Shown: positions 1 through 13,022, numbered from the stretch's first letter. The stretch is 64,000 nucleotides of DNA from Phymatolithon calcareum (GCA_977006965.1 OZ345378.1:1736001-1800000); one strand, 5' to 3'. Program-made: numbers and translations. The notes: generated by a model from the sequence alone, not told the origin.

Positions 1-663
1 AGGACGCTGCGCAGTTTGTCCGTTCCAAGGTCTTAGATTTTGAGATTGCTTCAACTGTACTTTTGGAATAATGTCAATAGCAACGGAAAAGGCTTTGTTT
101 ATCGCTACCAACTGCCCATATGAGCTCCTATGCGCAGAGAAAACGTGCCCTCATATCTGTGACGTACTGCCCGATCTTTTGTCTCTGCTCAGATATTACT
201 TCTCGTAGCCGCAAACGCGAGTTATTTCAAAAAGCAATTATATTTCCTAAACGGAAAGGACTTGGATAAAAATATTTTGGCAGAGGGGTGGGAAAATGGA
301 TCAAGCTTCTAGAATGCGGCGCACTACTGTACCACGACCAGCAACGTCACACGAATGTGACTTGGCGCACCAGGTGAACTGAGCAAGGACCCGTGAACAG
401 AATGAAAGAATAGGATCTCTGACAACATGCATTGAGCGAGACGCAGGACTGAACCGGCATGCGTTTGAAGACTGAGACGTAGACAATGTCCGCAAGCCAC
501 ATGTGCGATGGCGGCAGTTTTCTCGGGTCATAGGAACTCAGGTTCCTCAGCTAGACGAGTTCGGTGATAAAAGTCGAACTGCGAACTGTGGGGATCGCAA
601 GAGATAACGACGCTGCTTGTATGGCACGGTCATCTAGAGCCTCTCCCGCTGTTTCGGCAGGAG
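1..663. other. Left-edge spacer, nothing recognised
   Basis: I see no reading frame with a recognisable motif, RNA gene or clear repeat here. The longest open frames are short and have no family features. Confidence 0.5.
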
Positions 664-852
664 AAGAAATGGAGTTTTTTATTTAAAAGTTATCGACGCA
701 TCAGCAGACGATTGGGGCAACTCTGCAATTTTTAGACTTTTGTCTAGAGTGATATGCGGCTAAAAGTTGCGACCCAGTACGGTAGGGTACCAAAGCTTAC
801 CTCAGGTCCTTAAGCAGGCTTTGAGGGGGGAAAAACACTCCACTGTACTGTG
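664..852 (+). repeat. Dispersed repeat family R1, copy 1
   Basis: This stretch resembles 3377..3580 and 59634..59762 in the same orientation. Shared blocks include TTTAAAAGTTA followed by GACGCATC and GACGATTGGGGCAACT-like sequence, then GGGTACCAAA, then a G-run followed by AAAA and ACTCCA. Order and spacing of the blocks agree between copies 1 and 2, so it is one element and not chance. No terminal repeats or coding capacity are evident. It could be a fragment of an LTR or of a non-autonomous element. Confidence 0.65.
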
Positions 853-1652
853 TCACGCGGAGTCAGCTTAGATGTTTCGGAAGGAAGAGCAAAAAAGGAA
901 GAAACGAACACAAATTTTCTCTTTGTTGAATTGTATTTGATTCTTCATTTCCTCCATGTGAGGTGGGCCTGAGCTTACTACTGTACATCGATTCGGACAT
1001 TTCAAATTCAAAAGAATATTGTACGTGAAATAAGTTCACAAACTCTCAAAAAGTTAGTATTTCCCCCGTCCCGTTGTGTCCTGCGAGAAAATCTTTCATT
1101 TGGTACAAAACAATTGCGTTGCACAAAAGTGTAGAAATACCAGTGCTGAGGTGCGTTGTGTTATCAAACCTGATGGCGGGGCTGACTTAACGCAGTGAAG
1201 CAACTCCTGGCGCTCCATGCGGTATTACTTCATCCAGCGGCAGTCTCAAAGCCTGATATGTTGAGGCACAAGATCCGGAATCGCCAGCAAGTGCGTACAG
1301 TATACTACTACTCGAGCAACCCCAAATATTGCTTAGCGACTATAATGACGGAAAAAATTATAGTGTGGTGCGATCTTCTCAGAGAATGTCACAGTAGTAC
1401 ACGGGAAGCTGCTCTGGTGTCGGAAATTGAGGGCTTCTAAAACGAAACTTACAATTTACCAACCCCCCCAAGCCTGCTCCAGCTCTGAACTCTTGCTCAC
1501 AACGAGACATCAAGCTAGTATCCAAACGTGTTTTCTGCTCATCCTTTTCGAGGAGAAAGCAAGAAATCGTAGCGTTGCTTAAGCTTTTTCAAGTGCCTGG
1601 AAATAGGTGGAAAACTCATCATAATTTGTTTCTTTTAAGAAACATATTATGA
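853..1652. other. Spacer, nothing recognised
   Basis: AT-leaning sequence. The 81-codon frame at 1195..1440 has no recognisable motif and is not proposed as a gene. Confidence 0.45.
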
Positions 1653-1692
1653 AGAAAGTACAACCATTTTTAAAAAAATGGTTTTACTTTCT
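1653..1692. repeat. Hairpin, about 18-bp stem
   Basis: AGAAAGTA...AACCATTTTT is followed directly by its near-perfect complement AAAAAATGGTT...ACTTTCT. A second small palindrome, GTTTCTT-TT-AAGAAAC, lies just to the left. The function is unknown. Confidence 0.6.
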
Positions 1693-2029
1693 ATGGGGCT
1701 GGAACACCTGGAGCAGTTGTTCTCTGACGAGCGTGCTCGAATTCCGTTTACAGCATAGAAAAGCTGGTCAAAATATTTGAAAGGTACTGCTATTTTTGCT
1801 ACCCTTTTCAAAGAACACCCTTTGTATGAGCAGCAAGGCCAGAGACGGTGCGGAGGTAAGGAAATCTTCTCAGATTTGCCCACCTAAATCCTGCCATCAC
1901 CTACCTCTTGAGATCATACACTGCGTGCAGACCACCGATGATGGCATGCACGCCACTACAAGACAACTACCGCCGGTGCTCCGCATGATTCGATACCCAT
2001 TGGTTTGTCGCGGCGACGCATCCATCGGC

Positions 2030-2700
2030 AGCGGGAAAGCGACCACGCGCGATGACATTCAAGCGTTAATCGGCAATACCAAAGAATGTCTTGGAGCCGC
2101 AACCAGTGGCAGTCAAGGAGCGGCGGCGCGCGCGCGATTCCCATGCCGAGCCAAGTCGTTCGACACAGTCTCGAGGTGCAACCAGCGGCATTCGAGAAGC
2201 CGCTACGCGCAAAGACGCTCCCGCCACAACCTAAGTCGCCCGACAGCGCCTAGCCGCCACAACCGGTGGCCGCCTGGAAAAAACGTTAGGCGTATGACGA
2301 CCGGGCCAAGAACGCCTTCCAGAAGCTCTCCATGCGACCCTCTCATCAGGTAGCGCCACGCGGCGCCGCGCTGCGACCGGCCGAGAATTTGTGCGTCATA
2401 TTCACAGACGCGCACACCCGCCAGCGGCTGAGAACGCGGCGCCACACAGCGCAGAGTCAAAAGATTGCACGACAGTCCCACCGGCGCGCACAGTCGCCAG
2501 CAACTGCTCCAGAGTTCGAGCCTCGCCGATCGAAATGCCTATATCAAGCGGGACGCCGAAGAAACCTTAATCTCCAGCACACGCATCGCAAGCTTGCAGA
2601 CGCATTCACACGGAGGCACGCACTTCGGAACGTGCCTGAACCGAGACGTGAACCGCGCGTAAGGCAGCGAACAGCGTAAGGAGCTCTTTGGTACACCGGC
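2030..2700 (+). pseudogene. GC-rich coding relic, possibly Ty3/gypsy RNase H
   Basis: The base composition rises sharply, as it does over real coding islands in this window, but no single frame stays open. Around 2310..2420 one frame reads AKNAFQKLS, then ALRPAENLCVIFTDAH. This loosely resembles the RT to RNase H transition of Ty3/gypsy polyproteins, where a lysine or arginine stretch leads into a catalytic 'TDAS' motif. The flanking frames give no further pol motifs, so the match could be accidental. I treat it as a decayed coding sequence of uncertain type; a captured host gene fragment is the main alternative. Confidence 0.25.
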
Positions 2701-2831
2701 TGTCCTTTTTCCACAAGGATTCGTGGATATCTGATGTCTCGGCGGAAGGTTGACAGGAGAGCTTTTCGAGTTGGCAGCCCACGTTTTTTTGTTTACCACC
2801 CACCCACCCTTCATAGTCTTTTGTAGTAGTA

Positions 2832-3038
2832 GTGAAGCTATCGCACGGCTACAACTACGGCAATCCGGTTCTCCGGGAAGCGGTGCTTGTCCGGGAGGGG
2901 GTTCCTAAGAGTTACTGGACGGTGTCCGGGAACTCTAGTAAGGAGAAGCGCGACATTGCTCGCCTTCTCTGGGGAGCTAGACCGTTGGACGCCGTGAAAG
3001 CAAAGTCGCCAAAATTTCGGTTTTATGTTTTCGAATAA
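2832..3038 (+). CDS. Hypothetical 68-codon frame
   Basis: A short open frame next to the GC-rich relic at 2030..2700, with a lysine- and arginine-rich C-terminal half and moderately GC-rich codons. I recognise no family. The tract before it (repeated GTA and CCCACC units) is low-complexity. It may be a remnant of the same decayed element and not an independent gene. Confidence 0.15.
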   Translation: MKLSHGYNYGNPVLREAVLVREGVPKSYWTVSGNSSKEKRDIARLLWGARPLDAVKAKSPKFRFYVFE

Positions 3039-3376
3039 AACCGCAGATCTTCCTAAAGTCTGTCAAGGCAGGCAGTCTCCAAGCCTACCTCGCTATCACA
3101 ATCATAATTAAAAAACATCTGCTGCGGTACCGAAATCCGAATTCCTTCAGTGATTAAGCTCCTAACACTAGAATTGAGTAACCACATAGCATTCCCTTGT
3201 CCGGCAAGAAGTAACACAACAATATACCATAAAAACCAAACGGACAGAGAGGCACACAGCGACTACTTCCCCCTGTTCTCGTCTGGTGCATTGTTTTTAA
3301 GTGATGTATAAAAGGCACATTAATACACCATATACGAAGCACTGCTAATCTCACTTGGGGGAAATGAAGAATAGGA

Positions 3377-3580
3377 GAAGAAAGGTAGATTTTTGTTTAA
3401 AAGTTACTGACGCATCTGCTGACGCTTGAGACAACTTTCCTAGTGCAACGAGGTATTGGCTGGATTCTGTCTAAAGACGAGTTGCTTATTTTTGTTGGTG
3501 TAACACGATTCAGTGGGGTACCAAAAATCACCTCTGGTCTCCTTCGGGACCTCGAGGGGGAAAATTACTCCAATACTGCG
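3377..3580 (+). repeat. Dispersed repeat family R1, copy 2
   Basis: This is the best-preserved copy for comparison. It shares TTTAAAAGTTA, GACGCATCTGCTGACGCTTG, CAACTTTC, GATTC(T/A)GTCT, GGGTACCAAA and GGGGGAAAA...TACTCC with copies at 664 and/or 59634. Copies 1 and 2 are about 2.7 kb apart in the same direction, so two ends of one older insertion are possible, although I see no coding relic between them that proves this. Confidence 0.7.
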
Positions 3581-4129
3581 AACAGTCCTTACTTGTCCGA
3601 AGCCTGAAACATGGTTAAGAGCTCGTCGAGTGCTCGCTTAGTCCAGGCACTGGCCTCTTTGGAGAGTCTGTCCTTTGCGAGGCCATTTATCACGTCTTCG
3701 ATGGCATCTTCCCACATTGGCCGGTGCACTAGATAAGGGTGGAGGTGCTGATGGGAGTGAACATTCCAAGTGACCACTCTTGAGTTGAAGAGAAGGTGCG
3801 GGGGTAACGAATCTTTCGCGTGCAGTATAGGTCGTTGGAAATGCAGAATACAATACAAAACAATACACCATTTATACGGTGTACAGGTGTACCATACATG
3901 TAATCAACACACCATTTGTGAGGGTATCATACATAGGCCGAGAAAACGGACAGTTGTATCCCCCATTCCAGGGCCGAGGGGTGAAAGCACTCCCTAAAAT
4001 TTAAAGGCTCTTGGTCAGGTGGTGCTGTCTCCCATTGACGACAACCAACACTGATATATCTATGCGAACTGGACCGCGAGACATGGAACGTTCTCTGAAA
4101 TCGACGCTCTCGTCTTCGGTCCAGGGATC

Positions 4130-4695
4130 AGAACAATCTTATTGCTAGAGATTGCAGCTCCGGCTGCAATACGCAATACTTATTGCGCCGAGCTGAAGCT
4201 TGCAATATTTACTGCAATACCGGGCAGCCCAAGATCAACAATACAATGCTTTACTTCGAGATGGCGCTTCGCGCCATCTCGAAGTTAAGCAAAGGGTATC
4301 AAGGCGAGAACAATGTCCTTGGGGCTCGGGTTGGTGATCGAGACTGGTGGCACTCTCAGTCGATGGCGGGCACGGATCTGGTGAGGAGGATCTCATTTAG
4401 TGAGCTGTGGGTACAACGTAGTGATGCTGTGTTTTGCAGGCTGAGAATCACAGGTTCGCTACGTTGGACACGGAGCTCATTCGTGGAAGCCTCTGATTCA
4501 GTCCGCATCGAGACGGTAGCCTATATGTTGACGCAGCGTATTCTTTAACATGGCGGTGCTGCACTGTACCATATACCCATGTACGGAATCGGGTGTAGGA
4601 GGATGCAATACGAATTGCAATACCGGTGCTCTTCGCAATCTCGTTTTGCTATTGTATATTGCAATATAATGCAATCGCAATAAATTTGGGTCCCA
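4130..4695. repeat. GCAATAC-rich block, likely degraded non-autonomous element
   Basis: The motif GCAATAC and its complement GTATTGC recur many times, together with the longer unit TGCAATACGAATTGCAA. That unit is almost identical to one inside the hAT-like element at 25715..26124. The left edge has CAGGGATCAG, resembling the CAGGG termini of hAT elements, and the right edge has GGGTCCCA. I found no convincing 8-bp duplication, so the boundaries are approximate and this copy is probably older. It also contains the hairpin at 4247..4291. Confidence 0.45.
4247..4291. repeat. Strong hairpin, 21-bp stem with one mismatch
   Basis: ACTTCGAGATGGCGC and its exact complement are separated by only TTC, giving a perfect 15-bp stem. 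A further six base pairs with one mismatch (TGCTTT against TAAGCA) extend it. The sequence shows an unusually well-kept palindrome inside an otherwise degraded repeat. Confidence 0.8.
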
Positions 4696-5456
4696 CTCTG
4701 CTCCGAGCTCGCATCCCCGATCTATTGTAAATTTTCACAAAATCGATGCAAGCGATAGGGTGGAAACAGAATGAATGCTGGTAATCATCGCAGTGAAATT
4801 CAAAAGCAAAAAGGAAGCCATTGACCCCGCAACACGAGCGCTTTCCTATTGTTACAAGAAACTGTATCCAAGCGATACGCAAGGCGGGCATACGGTTTCT
4901 TACCTGCATTTCCTTATTTTACCGAATTTACCACTTGGGAGCAGAATCCAATCTTAGGAATACCAATTGTAGGGTACGGAATTGGAGTACCGCGCAAGCT
5001 TACGCGATATTATGATTTCCTTGTGCTCTTCGCAGAACACTATAAAAACCGCCGAACTCATCCGTCGATGGAGTTCGGCAAGCAAGTAAGATAACAACCA
5101 TCGAAGCTTGCTCAAAACGATACCGAGGGATAAGTTACTTGGCCTTAGACCTCGACGAGAACATACCGTCTCCAAAGTTGCTCATCGCGAGTAACCCCTG
5201 TCGTGTGTTCAAGAGTAAACAGACTCCTAAGTTGCTCATTGCGAGTACCTCTAGCCGGTCTCAATAACAAGCTCGAATCTGTAATCTCGCGACATAAAGC
5301 GTCAAGATCCCCCTCGAAGAAGAACGTCAAATCTCGATCTCAAGAGAATTGCAACAATCCACGGTTACACCTAAAATGGCGGCACCGATGGGTCTGTCCC
5401 TTCCACTTCTTACCAGCGATAACAATATCATCTGGAAATACGCAAACGAGATGACG

Positions 5457-5505
5457 TTAGGCCATTCTCAACCCCATACGCCATCTGCGGTTGAGAATGG
5501 CCTAA
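5457..5505. repeat. Perfect 17-bp inverted repeat with 15-nt loop
   Basis: TTAGGCCATTCTCAACC is followed after 15 nt by its exact complement. The arms end in TTA and TAA, but these are complementary and not direct repeats, so a target duplication is not shown. Confidence 0.8.
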
Positions 5506-6343
5506 TGGAGCAGGTTATTACTCTTGTCACAAATTCCTTTCGAGACTCATCGTGGGGAATAGAGCGCGTTCGTGGTATTACTCGTGGACCAGCGCGACGT
5601 AGAAGGCCTGGTCGTATACATTGCACCCAACACTTTTTGCGTGTATTGCACTAGCAATCATTCGACTGATTTCGTGGATAGATTACTTTCGTGTTCAATA
5701 GGAACGCAAATGTTTACCCAAGTTGAGTGACGAAATTGGTGTAGCAGAAATGATATAATAGCTCGCTGGGAGTGCCCCAATGCCAGGGAACCCAAGCATC
5801 AAGAGGAAAACTGAAACCAATTCAAAAATTCTAGAACGAGCTAGTGCGGCTAATACCGAACGCCGGACGCGCTGTGTTCCACTCGTCATGGACACAGCTA
5901 TCGATTCATAAACCATTTGGGCACTAAAATCGTGGAACCGAGTATCATCCAAAGATCGTTCCTTCTGGCTGTGAATCTAGGACGAAAATCGCTGATATCA
6001 TCAAATCATCTCGCCGATCGGAAAGCTTGGCTTCGCTTGTCATTAGGCTGATATTAGATTATGTCATGTTCCTGACTTGAGAAAGTTTGGCTAAATCGAT
6101 GTTGAAAAACTTCATTTACCAAGGCTGAACCATTATACCTCCTGATATATCCAACTAAGTCGAGTTCGCTAGCATGACGGATATTTCATATGTGCAAAGT
6201 GACAATTACTCCTCTTGCGTGGAAAACGTCATCCACGAATACATCGCGTGCAAATTGACGCATCACATCCACACTATCGCTGGAAATCGTATTGCAAGTT
6301 GGTGAGGACGTGCTTCAAGGGGAACCATATCAAACAATGGAGA

Positions 6344-6537
6344 CAATCTCTAGACAATTTCAGGGAACAAAACGGCCAACAGTGAGGAGATGCTCCAGAC
6401 CAAAGTCCAGAACTTAAGAATCATTCGGAAAGAAACGATAGATGAGTACGTCAATATGGAATCTGTCTTACGCCAGGAAATGACAAGATCAAAGCACCTC
6501 AAATCACAGGATGGCATCGGACTTCGGTTAGGCTGAT
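6344..6537 (+). pseudogene. Possible Ty1/copia Gag fragment
   Basis: One frame reads EEMLQTKVQNLRIIRK, then ETIDEYVNMESVLRQEMTRS. The spacing resembles the helical core of copia-type Gag (a leucine-rich segment, then an acidic segment with an 'EYV' motif, then a leucine-rich helix). There is a stop upstream and no zinc knuckle downstream. This is a weak pattern match only. It is surrounded by AT-rich DNA with no other retroelement motif that I can identify. Confidence 0.2.
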
Positions 6538-9500
6538 CAATGATGAAAAGCAAAGGGTGCCGCGAAGCGACGACCTTTATTCCTTAATGGACTGATGGTT
6601 ATCTAATATAATATATGGGATAAGTAGAGGAATTTAGACAATTATTTTCTATCTCATAAATGTAATTTAGCCATTTGCAGACAGTTGAAAGTATCGCGGT
6701 AGGCGTCAAAGTGCTCCTGTAAGAAGTACGAGTCGCAATAGTCGCACTTAATAGAATGATGCCGGAATATTGGCGCATAAACGAGGCTATCTTTGTTTTT
6801 TCTTTTAGATTGCTCGCAAGTATGTGAAATGGCAACACAGGACTTGTTTATTGTTCATAGCACGCTGATACATGTCGAAGACTGGAAACAAGATTTTACT
6901 AGGGGGCTAGAGTCAGAATTCAATCTGAGTCTTTTTAATTCTAGCTGCTAAGTGTATAAAGCCCCAGAATCAACTCTGATTCAGAAAGACCACGAGAAGA
7001 GAAAAGATGGAGCTTAATAAGGTACAATACAATTACATAGATTCTCTGGGGAACTCAAAACTGCATCCTGAGTGCGAATCCAATTTCAAATTGCTCGATA
7101 CCGATGGGAAGCGTAAAAGTTCGGATTTCTCGGTTCTCCTTCCAACTCCAACAGAGATATTTTAAAAGGGAATGTGATGCTACTGGATTAATATTCGAGG
7201 TATTCGGAAGTCCGTTATCCAATAGAACGCAGTACACCAATGTTTCCTTTTCTTTCAAATACACTGATTTGTGATATCAGTGTCCCAAAAAAGGTGTACT
7301 GAGAGCCCTATGTGTCGAGATCTGTGGAACCGATCGTCCCAGCGGCTTCCATAAATCTGACAGGAAATGGGTTGTTCAGTTAGGAAGCAAATGGTTGCTT
7401 TAAACGGTTGTAATGCGGTTTCTTTCTATCTTGAAGGTCAGCGAGAGCCGCCTAAGTAGTAACCACAGATTTCGCATTTACGCTACAATGGACCTACCAT
7501 AAATGGATTGGATTTCTGTTTAATTTAAGCTCTCTTTGTCAATTATCATTGCACCTGAGAGACTCCTTGTTGCGCTACAATCCTTCGCTTACGTTCTCAT
7601 TTAAGTAGCTGATTTCAGACATTTTCTTTGGACAGTATCAAGTACAATTTCCATAATCTCTTTTTGAATATCGGAAAGTGGTTGTTTGGGCAAAAATTCA
7701 CGTATGAGGAGCTCAAGGTAAGTAAGAGAAGGAGAACGGTGGTGAGGCGGGAGCTTCCTTGTTTGCGGACGCACTGTGCGCACATAAAATGCTCCTGAGA
7801 AAAAGCCGAGAGAAAAGTACGTATTCGTGGTAGCGAAAAACGGGGGAGAAAGAAAAGTGCTCCCGTACAGCTTGCACAACTAAAGACATGGATGGGGCTT
7901 GAGACTTCTGCAGACAATTCCTAACAACATTTCAGCAAGCGATACAGTCCCGAAATCTACATACTCGGACTTAAAAATATAAAACAATTATTATACTGAA
8001 AAGTGTTTCGAAAACAATTCTGGAAATATTTCCCTCTTACACTGCTCAGAGAAAGCATCTGAAAATGTCATATTGTGCTTTTCACAAACTGACTGGAGAC
8101 GTGGAAATAGGTGATCAACGCTTCATATAGCGTTTGTGCCACCAGTCAGATCGCAGGGTACTACAGACTTGTGTAATACTTGTAGGTCATTATATCTTGT
8201 CATAGTATTCAATTCTTCAGTACAATTTGCTTCTTGACTCTCATAGTAGTGCTGACTATAGTTTTGGAGTTTTCCAGAGCCAAGGGCGCAATTTTCGTTC
8301 TCAATTCGAAGCACTTTATGACTTTCCATTCCATGCGCCATAGTTGGAACTATGAGTAAATCTAGTGGATGACACAAATGCATGGCATTCGGTAGGCGAA
8401 AACAGAGTTGCTGTTACTAGTATACTGTGAATTGCTTGATTCATTCTCCAAGAATTAGAATAGAATCTGTTGAATAGAATCCTGAGATATGACCGTAGGC
8501 TCTCTTCTCCATTGATCAAACATTTGACAGTAAATCCATCATGGGATGCATTCCGTATGAAACTCCGTTATGTGGAACTTTTAAAATGAGATAATTTCGG
8601 TCCTTTTTGTTCAAGATAAAAAACAGTGCCCTGAGATTAGGTGAGTCTCTTCCAATGATTCGTGGAATGACAGATATTTCATCTGCTTCGGATGCCAAGT
8701 CAGAGTAATTTACGGGGTCGATGTAGTATCAAAATTCAAAACGAGCCGGCTGGGTCGTCAATCAAGTCTAAAGATACGAAGAACACGACCAAGTGAGCAA
8801 CAATCCAGAACAATAGGAATCAGTTTCGACACTCAAACTTGATTCAAAACAAGCAAACCTGTATCCTGGAATACGGGAATCTCAAACAAAAGCTTCAGAG
8901 GTGAAGCGTATGTCGACCAAACTTCTCAGTAGTTTCCGATGGAAACGAAGAGTGCAGAAAGAGTCCTGGCGGTTCAAGGGTGGATATTCCGAGAACTCTT
9001 ACGATAGCGGCTGCCCAAACTTCTTATTACGCAGTTTCTGTGCTGCGATAGCCAACTATTGATGCAGGAGAGTTAGCGTTTTGCCGGCTCGGTCCTTCTG
9101 TTCTTTCCGGAGAATGCTGTACATGCACGGTGCCGTTGAGCCAAGAAAGAAAAGCTTTCAAATGTTATAGCCGTGCTAAACGACTATCGAAGGGTCTCGA
9201 GACTCAGGTCTCTACGACGGGTCGTTGGCCCCAAGAGGGTCACAGCTCCTAAAGCGTTTTGCTCAGGTTCGAGATACTTCCACAGGAAAGAAAAAGAACA
9301 GACAATTATCGGACGATGATTGTCATGGGCGCGCAAGAAGACACGCAAAATTGTTAGTCGTCGTGCGCGCGCAGTAAGGTATGAGCTACCAACTGTTAAG
9401 GAACAAAGCAGATTGGGAAAGATGACCTTACTCTAAGGTCACTTACGCCAAGATAGCTCCGGGGGCTGCTCGAAGAGGGGGACGCTCTAAATATCTAACG

Positions 9501-11782
9501 AAATGTCTACTGATGGGGCCCTTCGGGAACAATGTACTGGGCGGTGGAAGCAGAAAACCAGCACACGTATTTCTGTGATCCTATTGCATCATTAGTGAGG
9601 AACTCGCTAATAAGGGGGGCTAGGAACACATACAATGATGCATAATTTCCCAAATACTGTGAGACTTGCACAATCCTGTTGCAAATATAGTGCATACTTG
9701 CACTGATGCGTGTCGGTATTGTCAATCTGACGCACGAGAAGGTCAATATTGCAGCATTGGGGTGCATTTCCGGTGTCCACGGCAAGGATACGCTGAATAT
9801 TGGGAAAGCTATGCAAATATGCGTCTGGAAGCTCACAAGATTCTTGATGATTGCTGATACCTTGAGTCGTGACTCGTGGTTACCCGAGTAACAATCGAAA
9901 AACTTGCTGAAGTAATAGTAATTCCACCTCCTATCCGGTCGCATCTTGCCTCGCATAATACTAATCTACTGCATGCGAAATATTTCAATGCGTCGATTGA
10001 AATTTCCCCCCGAAATATAATATTTCGTAAAGTCATACCTCAAACTTTTGATCTGATTCAGGATCTCGAATATGAACTGGAGTCTAGTTCCGATTCTATG
10101 ATTTCCTTGTCAGTTTCGAGGCGCTCTCTAAAATTGGAGTGATTGGAGTGTTACTTTCATAAACAATTGGAGAAGTAATCTGGAGCGCACAATTGAGAGT
10201 ACTGACTGGTAGCTCATGTGCTCCAGAATGAAAGGACCAATTGGAGTGGGGTTTATGCTCCGAGTACCGACTACAGCTGAAAATTAGTGTGTATTAACCC
10301 TCTGTATCTCAGCAAATCTGAGCATCAAACCCGACCTAAGAGGCAACTCAATGGAAAGGTTTTATTCTTGCTTCCCTCGAAAGCTTCACCATTTGGTAGC
10401 ACAGTCAATCCCCATGAATTGGAGCGAATAATGATTGTTCATAGTGTAAAGAAAGTTATATTCTCAATTGTGACATTGTCAAACAGGCCTCTCTGAAACT
10501 CCGGCTCCACTTTGTCAAGGTGGTACGCCATTTGTGTCGAAATAATGCATCAGCTAAGATTAAGACACTTAATATTGTTAACGTAAAGGCAGGGAACTCT
10601 GGAGATGACAGTTCAGACGCTGAGCAGCTTGAACCGTGCCAACACCGGCTAAGCGCTGTATCGCTCAGACCTGCTTACAGTATTCATCTTCGCCAATGTT
10701 CATTGCGCAACGCCCTTTTATAGTCGCCGTTCAGGATCATATGCGCCTCAGATTGGCACAAAAGCTTCGATACAATCTTGAAAAGCTTTAAACGCCCTTT
10801 TCCGTGTTCTCTCATCTACGTCTGGCATCGCCCTTGGGACCAAACATCGCTCTGGGAATTTACTGTCATCACTCCCGACTGCGAGATGAATATTGGCGTT
10901 CATAGGGTGCCATGGTACAAGGGGAAAGCTCTATGTGCGTTTGAAGGAAGAGGAAAATTCGTACTTTAAACAGAGACTTCCTCGCGGAGAATGGTTGTAT
11001 TCGATTTCACACGAAGTACGATTGCGTGATGGCGTTGTTTCTCAAAATTCACCTTCGAAAACGTGCTGCTTGGACATCCAATATGCTGAGAATAAAGGGA
11101 CGAAAGAGAGTACAGTGACAGAGCTATTTGTCCTGTAGCCCAGGCCATTCCAGTGTTCCGTTCAGGGTAGGCCAAATGGAGAAATAGAATCTAGATTCGA
11201 AATACGCGGCCTTGGAAACGCAAAGTCATTTCTTGGGTGACGAATTTATGAGCAGATGCAATACTCTGTGTATGAGAAATCCTTCGCAATCGTGGGTTCT
11301 GAATAGTGATAAATGCCTCACGCCTTTGAGGCGCAAAATGCTCAAACCAAACGACTCGCGAGTCATGAAAGAATTACGACCTGGGAGATGGATTTGTCAT
11401 ACGTTGAGAGTATGCAAGAATGCACTTCCTCCTCTAGGTTTCTAGAACAAAGGACGCTTCCTGTGTTTTTAGGGCATTGATATAGCGTCTCTTTTCAAGA
11501 AGCATTACAGACACGTTCATTGCAATATTACGAAACCGTGAGGGGCAGTAGTCCCCTAAAGCATCACTTTCTGAGGCGATTCGCCTCAGATTCAATGGAT
11601 TAGAAACGTTTATACTTTGCAGTAACAGAGCAGAATGTAATACGGCACATTTTTTGGAAATCTTAAAGTGCAATTATCTCATTTATGGGCCGCGTGGAAG
11701 TGCCAATAAGGCATCTACTTGTAGCCAGTTCATCATTCAAGCTCCTCCAAAAACTCGAGGCTGTATAATATGCGGTTTCCGT
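6538..11782. other. Long AT-leaning spacer, no gene recognised
   Basis: Many short frames exist (for example 8123..8383 and 9507..9956 on the minus strand, 9876..10142 and 10893..11138 on the plus strand), but none carries a motif I can name or a codon bias like the coding islands. GGAG/TTGGAG words recur around 10130..10255. The region probably consists of old transposon debris; that is inference. Confidence 0.4.
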
Positions 11783-12166
11783 TTAATGTGGACGCAAATC
11801 AAGGTCCTTTTTAAGGTCGAAACCGCATACGTATTTTAATTCGGCAACGGTGTAAGATAGTGACTCGAGTGTGTCGGTGACACTTGCGCTGCCGGTCTCA
11901 AGACGCGTTAGCAGCGTGGAAGAGCATTCGGGAAGCTCACTGGACATAATGGCTAACTTAGTCCAGGGTGGAAGTCCTGTAGCGACAATGGCACAAGTAT
12001 GCCGAGATCGGCAATCGAGTAGGGACAATGGCAAGGGGAATGATCCAAAACTCAAACGACGCATGTGAGGATAATTTGAGGTAGCGTTGGTCTCCTCAGA
12101 GATCCGGCGGCCAGCTCGGGGTGCGCAAGGAAGCGCTGGAGCGCGGATCGGTAGATCGGTACTCAA
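11783..12166 (-). CDS. Hypothetical 127-codon GC-rich frame
   Basis: An uninterrupted frame inside a local GC-rich island (about 11860..12160). It starts MSTDLPIRAP, is rich in arginine, serine, threonine and leucine, and ends in a basic/acidic tail (DLKKDLDLRPH). No domain is recognised. The composition hints that the island was once coding, but the plus strand is also open over part of it (11871..12068). It could be a gene fragment or chance. Confidence 0.2.
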   Translation of the reverse strand: MSTDLPIRAPALPCAPRAGRRISEETNATSNYPHMRRLSFGSFPLPLSLLDCRSRHTCAIVATGLPPWTKLAIMSSELPECSSTLLTRLETGSASVTDTLESLSYTVAELKYVCGFDLKKDLDLRPH

Positions 12167-12599
12167 GAAACTCTAGAAAAGCTCTTTGAGAGCGCTTGGC
12201 AATCTAAGGATGAGACTTATGGTGGGAACCGATGGCCGTTCTGAAGACTCTGCAACTGGAGTCAATTATTTGTTTACTGAATCGTGCAAAGGGGGAACCT
12301 ATACGGTGTGCGAAAACCGTCGACGGAAACGTGGCAGAATTGTAATGCTACCTAGCTAACCCAACAGTAAGGAGATTATGACACATGATTCGACAATCCT
12401 CATACCGTCAAATGCCCTCTATGGTTATGTCCAGGTGTTTCATCTGTCGCCATAGACCCAAAGCCAGTATATCATGAACGGCACAGCGCTCTTATCTTTA
12501 ATCAATTTTTAATACCTCAAAAGCACCTCACATTGGCTCCTATAATATCAGCAACATTTTTTTATGCATCAACCCAACTGGTTGAGGTGGCACAGTACT

Positions 12600-13022
12600 C
12601 ATTATGACATCCCGCGCTCAAGCAGCAATCTTTGAGCCGCGCGACGGAGTTTCAGGAAATGGCACGGGCGGGGTTGCGCAGCGCTGCTCGCATTGCCGTA
12701 CGACCGTCGCGAGCATTAGGGCTACTGCACAGGTTTTCTCGCTAAATGCTGCGGCGTGAGCAGATCTAAGCATGTCGGCGAGCTCGACGTCAACACTGCT
12801 GAGAAGACTACGCGAGTGCTTTTTAATTTTTCAGGATGATCAGTAACGGATACAATTGCACTTTGCATTGGACTCTCTTTGACGGGGAAGAATTGAAATA
12901 GCCACCCTCTGTTTCTGTTCGTTCCAAATTCCAATGAGCTCGAATCCATTTCTAATGATTTTAAGAGTCATTGACACACCATACGCACTAGTGACATACG
13001 TTTCGACTTCGGGTGCATCCAA
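12600..13022 (-). pseudogene. Unassigned GC-rich coding relic
   Basis: On the minus strand a frame starting MDAPEVETYV (12840..13022) is followed, after a stop and in the same frame, by a GC-rich segment reading SVDVELADMLRSAHAAAF and ending near 12605. The change in composition and the hydrophobic/charged periodicity suggest former coding. I cannot name a family. Two breaks are needed to read through it, so it is not a working gene. Confidence 0.2.

Noticed and set aside
5457-5505. PIF/Harbinger mini-element with TTA duplication
   Set aside because: TTA on the left and TAA on the right are complementary, not a direct repeat, so no target duplication is shown.
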